DNA of 64,000 nucleotides from positions 3,340,501 through 3,404,500 of the forward strand of contig NW_024881313.1 of NCBI RefSeq assembly GCF_018691265.1, read 5' to 3'. The notes under the pieces are model-generated. The model made no database searches and was not told the origin of the DNA. It saw nothing but the letters and a program-made list of their open reading frames with translations. The position numbers were made by a program, and so were the translations under genes. This DNA is from Tyto alba (Eukaryota > Chordata > Aves > Strigiformes > Tytonidae). Below, in pieces: positions 60,501 to 64,000 of this stretch; the stretch's first letter is position 1; every line of letters begins with the position of its first letter.

Positions 60501-63500
60501 GCCACAATATATGGAGTTTCTACTGGGATTTTTGAGATAACTTGCTTTTCTTCAACCCAATATGCATCGAGCAAAAGGACTGCACACAATGTTTAGTTTG
60601 AAGCTGCGTTTTCCAGTAAATCTTTGACTCTTCATTTGCTCCATGAAGGTTGGTGCCCCCCACCTCAGAGGACGTGATGCAGTAGCTCTTGCTGCTGCAA
60701 GAATAGTAGATGACTTCTGAATTCAAGCCACATCTGGGAAGCAGACCTGCAAGATCTTCACAGCTATGTTAGATGAAGAACATCGTATTATAGTATGTGG
60801 AAATGTAGGCAAGCAACAAGAGAGTATGTACTTAAAAGGAACCAGTGTTCACTTTGAACTGTGAGATGGGAAATGGTGTTCCCCCCCCCAAACACATTGT
60901 GTGCTATGATTTCCCACAGAGTAGTCAGAAAACTCAAGCACTTGGCCTTTTCCTTAGAAGCTCCAGTTTTATTTGTGAAGCTTTCCTAATATTGATTTTA
61001 TCTCCTCTTTGTTATGCTTTTTTCATTACAGTCCTCACATTCAGTAGTAATACTTTCTCCTATACTTTGGCTGCAAGTCCTACTTGCTGTTTGATTCCAA
61101 TTCTTCTGCTTTTATTGTCTTCTCTGATACCTGTCTCGTCTGTTCTTTAGATGGGTTCACACTTCCATTCCTTCTGGTCTTTATAAATTTTGGTTTCCTG
61201 CCTGTCGGTGGAGGCTCCAGTCAAATAGAGGCTGGCAGATCTCTGTGCTCACTTCAATTGGTTGTGTTTTTCTTTTCTTTCTCTTCTTCTCATCTCTGGT
61301 CTTCCCAAACTCCTGATACTCATCTTCACTATAGTAATTTGCTGCATCCTCTTCTTGCTGTAAATCTCCAGTAAGCTGCTCTTTGGTTTTTGTGTTTTGT
61401 TTGTTGGGGTTTTTTGGGGGGGGGTTGGGGGTGTTAGGGGTTTTTTTTGGTTGTTTTGTTTTGTTTTGTTTTGTTTTCTCATTCCCATCTCTGTGCCTTC
61501 TTTTTCTTCAGCTGGGTCTCCTGACTTGCCTCCTCTTTCTTTGACACAGCCTTGGTCCAATCCTTATTTCTTCCACTTTGTTTCTTCAAGTCTTTTCTGA
61601 ACTTCTGCTGGGGCAGCAGCCAATGTGAAAATCCTCTCCATTTCTAGGACAATGAAAGCCAAAGGAGAATGAGAGGCAACTGTATTCTGTTGGTAGCACT
61701 GCTACATGTCTGCGGGGACTACCTCTGTGTTTCACACTAGATATAATTAGCCGACAGCAGCCAGAGATGTTGTTGTAAAGCCTTTACATGATTTACTGTC
61801 TCCTAACCACTGTAAAGCACATGATGTCTCAGAACTACGATAAAAGTAGTCACTATGCCTCTTCAAGCCATGAAGGCTTGCAGCAAAATACCTTCCTTTT
61901 CTGCAACTCAGTGGAAATAATGCTGGGTCCAGACAAGGCACCTTCATGCAGAAAAAGGATGCCCTGCTGCTGCTAATTTTCTTGCACATCCTTTAATAGC
62001 ATCTGGCAAAACTGAAGCACAAGTTATGCGCCCAAGAAAATACAAATAGAAGAATAAGATAACATATGAGGACCGAGGCAGAATGCAATTGCAATATAGA
62101 CCTCGGACTACAGTGCTACACCAAGGTCAGGCTTGTCTCAACTATTTGACATAAAACCTGAACCACTAAACTGTCAAACATTCAAATATGACCTCATCAG
62201 AGAGCCACAATCAATAACTCTCTTTATTGACCCCTTTAGGGTGAAAAGGGAGAGTTGGGTGTGATGGGATTGCCAGGTACAAGAGGACCAATGGGCTCCA
62301 AGGTTTGTTAACCAAACACTGCGTTTTCAGACATTGGTTTCTAATGCTCTGCTGACAGCTGCTTCCCCCATGAATCTGCTGGAAAGCATTTATGAAGATA
62401 TACCTTTTCTAATACAGCTAAAAAGATATGTTCTTCTTCAAGCAAGAGTATGTTTTCTGGCTGGGCTTGGCTGTGTTTTTTGGCTTTTCATAAAAATGCT
62501 TTGGTATAAATTATTGTAATGCAAAAAAATATTTTAAAGGCAAAACTCATATATAATTTTATCCTACTCGAAAACTGGAGTTATTAAGTATACCTGCAGC
62601 ATTAAATCATGACTGCGATGTTTTCTACCCACCTCATAAGACTGTGGAGATCATTTTGGTCCTCTACTAAAAATATGCGTATGTACTGACAGTTGGATAG
62701 TAAGCACAATTTAGTCTGGATATTCTAGTATCTGCACATCATTATTTATAGCATAGCCTCTGCATTTACAAATTTAAATCACAACATTTTAAGGTACTTG
62801 AAAAAAATTACATAATCAGTTTATTCAAATAAAGAACTAGAAAGAAGAACTGAAGGCTGTTTGTTGTATGTTTCTTAAAGAGAAACTCAGTTTTATAATA
62901 ATCTTCACATTAGAAGATTATATAAGTATAATTTAAGGATGTTCCACAGAAAGGAAAGAAAAAAAAAAAAAACAGAAGAGGAAGATTATTACTAAAATTA
63001 TTTTAGATTATTAATTGTGACATCCAATGCTTTATTCACTTTCTGTTACATTTTATTTCCCTTGTTTCAATTTTAAAGCAATATCAAACTTGCTGGCTTT
63101 ACCTGGCTTTTTCACATTGGCTTTTGGGCTGCGTTGTCTTGCCTTTAATTCACATTTCATAGTTCTGTTTCAGTGCAATTTTAGAAGCTATAAATATTCA
63201 TTTGCATTTACAAGTCGATGCAATTAACTGTTTGTGCTTCATTCTTTTTTTTTTCACTTTAAAGTTTGAAAGTCCGGCTTCTTGGGTGATCTTGAAAGCA
63301 AGAAGCATTAAAATATCTATCATTCCCTTTAGGGTTTTCCTGGAACTAGAGGAGAAAAGGTCAGTGTGACAATAGAATAATGTATACTTTAACAATTGGC
63401 AACAGTTGTGTAAAAAAAGTAATTGTAAAAATGAGACTGAATTTTGATGGAGCGAGGTCCCACTGAGAAATTAAAACAAACATTGAGAAGGAGCAGTCTT

Positions 63501-64000
63501 GTGGCTTGGGCTGGGATGCTGAAGAAGTGAGTTTTACAACTCGTCTTCTTGTGAACAAGTTACTACAGTGCATCTCACTACAGTTTCCCCATCTGTAGAA
63601 TAGGTATAGTAATCCTTAATTGTTGGTCTGGTTTATTTAGGCTCTATACACTTTGGCACACAGACAGTTTGTGCTGTAAGTCCTTACAGTGGGACCTGAA
63701 CTTGGATGAAGACAACTGGGGGAAAAAAAATCAAGTTTGGAAGTATTATGTCCAGGAAAGCATGTATTTAAAGTCATTATCTGGGGAGAATGAGTCCCTT
63801 TTCCTAGGAGCCTTACTCTTAATTCTGTAATAATATCAATTAAAATAATAAGGAAACATTTTAATGTATCTACCATATACCTCACTGAAGATATTACTGT
63901 ATTCTGCGTGACTCCAAATAATGCCTCGTCTAGGAGAAATATTTTTTGTTTCTTCGGAAAATGGTACTAATTAAACTGCTGTCACCCTCTTATCTCTCTC
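39494..64000 (+). CDS. COLQ: Collagen-like tail of asymmetric acetylcholinesterase, 5' part (8 exons, runs off window)
   Basis: ColQ forms a triple helix that binds AChE tetramers through its proline-rich attachment domain and anchors them in the synaptic basal lamina. Eight exons (558 nt, 186 codons) are seen: signal peptide 1-23; Cys51-Cys52 followed by [15 protein letters not shown], the attachment domain; a short linker; then an unbroken Gly-X-Y helix from residue 103. The collagen exons 4-8 are 45, 27, 72, 63 and 27 nt, all multiples of 9, phase 0 and starting with a Gly codon. Missing to the right are the heparin-binding sites, the rest of the helix and the Cys-rich C-terminal domain (human about 455 residues, from memory). 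The start ATG was chosen because it gives the signal peptide and aligns with human MVVLNPM. An alternative first exon known in mammals was not found. Confidence 0.95.
40139..40279 (-). other. Exon-like antisense segment, unidentified
   Basis: Read on the minus strand, a pyrimidine tract ending in CTTCGCACAG precedes a 141-nt block open in one frame, closed by a perfect GTAAGT donor. The encoded text (for example [20 protein letters not shown]) resembles nothing I recognise. It could be an exon of an antisense gene or transcript, or chance. Confidence 0.25.
42530..42675 (-). other. Exon-like antisense segment, unidentified
   Basis: On the minus strand, an AG after GGAACCAC starts a 146-nt open block that ends at a strong donor CTG|GTGAGA. 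The frame includes [20 protein letters not shown], which has a protein-like composition but no family I know. The acceptor tract is mediocre. Confidence 0.22.
46970..47920 (-). pseudogene. Coding-like antisense block in broken frames, unidentified
   Basis: Three long minus-strand open frames follow each other closely in different frames: 47732-47920, 47391-47735 and 46970-47317. Their compositions look like protein (for example [20 protein letters not shown] in the last). A good acceptor-like CCTTCTCTTCCTTTTGCAG ends at 47615 and a GTAAGA donor-like site lies near 47254-47259. The pattern suits a decayed gene or several exons of an antisense gene, but chance open frames of this size also occur elsewhere in the window. 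No family is recognised and I do not propose a joined product. Confidence 0.25.
48020..48200. promoter_or_regulatory. GC-rich, CpG-bearing patch in COLQ intron 1
   Basis: About 180 bases with clearly higher GC and more than ten CpGs in otherwise AT-rich intron. It lies just upstream, in minus-strand sense, of the antisense coding-like block. It could be a small promoter or enhancer, or old GC-rich sequence. Confidence 0.3.
51939..51957 (+). repeat. Poly-A run, 19 bases
   Basis: Simple A run in COLQ intron 1 with no recognised element attached. Confidence 0.9.
52654..52766 (+). CDS. COLQ: COLQ exon 2 (proline-rich attachment domain)
   Basis: 113 nt, residues 36-73. It encodes [17 protein letters not shown] (human ALPSLDQKK...ACC, from memory), then [20 protein letters not shown]. 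The Cys pair and the two proline runs are the AChE-binding element. The acceptor (TGTATTAAACAG) has a poor pyrimidine tract; the donor GTAAGT is strong. The start was fixed by phase with exon 1 and by homology. Confidence 0.93.
52767..54588 (+). other. COLQ intron 2
   Basis: 1.8-kb intron. Its last 350 bases contain a GC-rich patch with a (GGA)n repeat at 54361-54389. No gene is supported. Confidence 0.8.
54361..54389 (+). repeat. (GGA)n microsatellite
   Basis: About nine GGA units, 200 bases before COLQ exon 3, within a CpG-bearing stretch at about 54310-54400. GGA repeats can form compact quadruplexes. Confidence 0.85.
54589..54693 (+). CDS. COLQ: COLQ exon 3 (linker and helix start)
   Basis: 105 nt, phase 0, residues 74-108. 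It encodes [20 protein letters not shown] through ELHC, then PAGPPGPQ, which begins the collagen repeat. Cys84 and Cys100 are candidates for inter-chain disulfides. Compared with human as remembered, the Cys lies six residues nearer the helix and two Gly-X-Y triplets are absent. Acceptor TTACATAG, donor GTGAGT. Confidence 0.92.
54694..57304 (+). other. COLQ intron 3
   Basis: 2.6-kb intron with a MIR-like SINE fragment (55160-55280) and a T run at 56879-56897. Open frames overlapping the MIR are not genes. Confidence 0.8.
55160..55280 (+). mobile_element. MIR-type SINE fragment
   Basis: The stretch CTCTGACTTGCTGGGTAGCC and the following TTGGGCCAGT closely follow the MIR core (CACTTACTAGCTGTGTGACC...TTGGGCAAGT), and the downstream CCCGTTTCATTTTCTAC resembles the MIR CAGTTTCCTCATCTG part. 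It is an old, inactive copy in sense orientation to COLQ. Borders are approximate. Confidence 0.65.
57305..57349 (+). CDS. COLQ: COLQ exon 4 (collagen)
   Basis: 45 nt, encoding [15 protein letters not shown], five Gly-X-Y triplets. Acceptor TTCTTCCTAG, donor GTAAGT. Confidence 0.96.
58094..58120 (+). CDS. COLQ: COLQ exon 5 (collagen)
   Basis: 27 nt, encoding GEIGRPGRK, nearly identical to human GELGRPGRK as remembered. Acceptor TCTCTGGCAG, donor GTATGT. Confidence 0.95.
58785..58846 (+). repeat. Two-copy 31-bp tandem duplication
   Basis: Two head-to-tail copies, each beginning CCTTCTAATAATATA and continuing AAGGATTTTAACA, differing at about three positions. A small local duplication in COLQ intron 5. 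Confidence 0.9.
59776..59847 (+). CDS. COLQ: COLQ exon 6 (collagen)
   Basis: 72 nt, encoding [19 protein letters not shown] and PVGPK, eight triplets. The GWPG element is also in human. Acceptor TCTGTTCAAG, donor GTAAGA. Confidence 0.97.
61406..61440 (+). repeat. G-quadruplex motif
   Basis: Four G runs of 4, 9, 5 and 4 bases separated by loops of 6, 2 and 5 bases on the COLQ sense strand, so it would also be present in the pre-mRNA. It fits the usual quadruplex pattern. Confidence 0.75.
61451..61477 (+). repeat. (TTTTG)n microsatellite
   Basis: About five TTTTG units directly after the G-rich motif. Confidence 0.85.
62240..62302 (+). CDS. COLQ: COLQ exon 7 (collagen)
   Basis: 63 nt, encoding [19 protein letters not shown] and SK, seven triplets. 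Acceptor CCCCTTTAG, donor GTTTGT. Confidence 0.96.
62303..63332 (+). other. COLQ intron 7
   Basis: 1-kb AT-rich intron with an A run near 62959. Nothing else is recognised. Confidence 0.85.
63333..63359 (+). CDS. COLQ: COLQ exon 8 (collagen)
   Basis: 27 nt, encoding GFPGTRGEK, three triplets (human GYPGSRGEK as remembered). Acceptor ATTCCCTTTAG, donor GTCAGT. It is the last COLQ exon inside the window. Confidence 0.94.
63360..64000 (+). other. COLQ intron 8, partial
   Basis: Begins after exon 8 and continues past the window edge. It contains a MIR-like fragment at 63543-63615. No further collagen exon is present. Confidence 0.85.
63543..63615 (+). mobile_element. MIR-type SINE fragment
   Basis: GTGAACAAGTTACTACAGTG followed by CAGTTTCCCCATCTGTAGAA and TAGGTATAGTAAT matches the MIR core (CAAGTTACTTAACCTCTC...CAGTTTCCTCATCTGTAAAA). 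It is an old copy in sense orientation. Borders are approximate. Confidence 0.7.

Larger units (their letters stand above)
59848..62239 (+). other. COLQ intron 6
   Basis: 2.4-kb intron with a G-rich quadruplex-type motif followed by a (TTTTG)n repeat at 61406-61477. No gene is supported. Confidence 0.8.

Noticed and set aside
1..64000. A microbial-style system (defence island, CRISPR, phage, biosynthetic cluster)
   Set aside because: Exon-intron structure, CpG island and gene content are vertebrate throughout. There are no tandem spaced repeats or compact gene arrays.
1..64000. CR1 LINE ends and endogenous retrovirus remnants
   Set aside because: I saw neither the CR1 terminal octamer repeats nor paired LTRs; detection of very old fragments would need a RepeatMasker run.

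Overview
This window is ordinary vertebrate nuclear DNA, most likely from a bird. It holds multi-exon genes with GT-AG introns, one CpG-island promoter, few interspersed repeats and two short matches to MIR-type SINE sequence. I see no operons, no CRISPR array, no phage or insertion sequence, no rRNA or tRNA, and no recognisable CR1 end. The avian call is an inference from compact introns, low repeat load and the degree of divergence from the human proteins as I remember them. It is not proven.

Two protein-coding genes are clear, both on the + strand. HACL1 (2-hydroxyacyl-CoA lyase 1, a peroxisomal thiamine-diphosphate enzyme of phytanic-acid and 2-hydroxy fatty-acid alpha-oxidation) is complete. 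It has 17 coding exons from 4160 to 27635, whose phases join into a 568-codon frame ending in the peroxisomal signal Ser-Asn-Leu. COLQ (the collagen-like tail that anchors acetylcholinesterase at the neuromuscular junction) starts at 39494 and runs off the right edge. Its first eight coding exons (186 codons) are present: signal peptide, cysteine/proline-rich attachment domain and the start of the collagen helix. In human 3p25 the order, from memory, is COLQ-HACL1-BTD, with BTD head to head with HACL1. This window keeps HACL1 and COLQ as neighbours.

Layout: 1-3440 has no recognisable gene. 3440-4620 is a CpG island with CCAAT boxes in both orientations, a 19-G run and a CTCF-like site, which fits a bidirectional promoter. 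4160-27635 is HACL1. 27636 to about 39240 is its possible 3' UTR and intergenic DNA. 39240-39493 is the COLQ promoter and 5' UTR. 39494-64000 is COLQ, with a 13-kb first intron.

The two genes are not known to act together; one works in peroxisomes and the other in the synaptic basal lamina. The least explained part is the antisense strand of COLQ intron 1. It has several coding-like or exon-like segments near 47.0-47.9 kb, 42.6 kb and 40.2 kb, the first lying just beside a GC-rich patch at about 48.0-48.2 kb. I could not identify them. They may be a decayed gene, an antisense transcript or chance.
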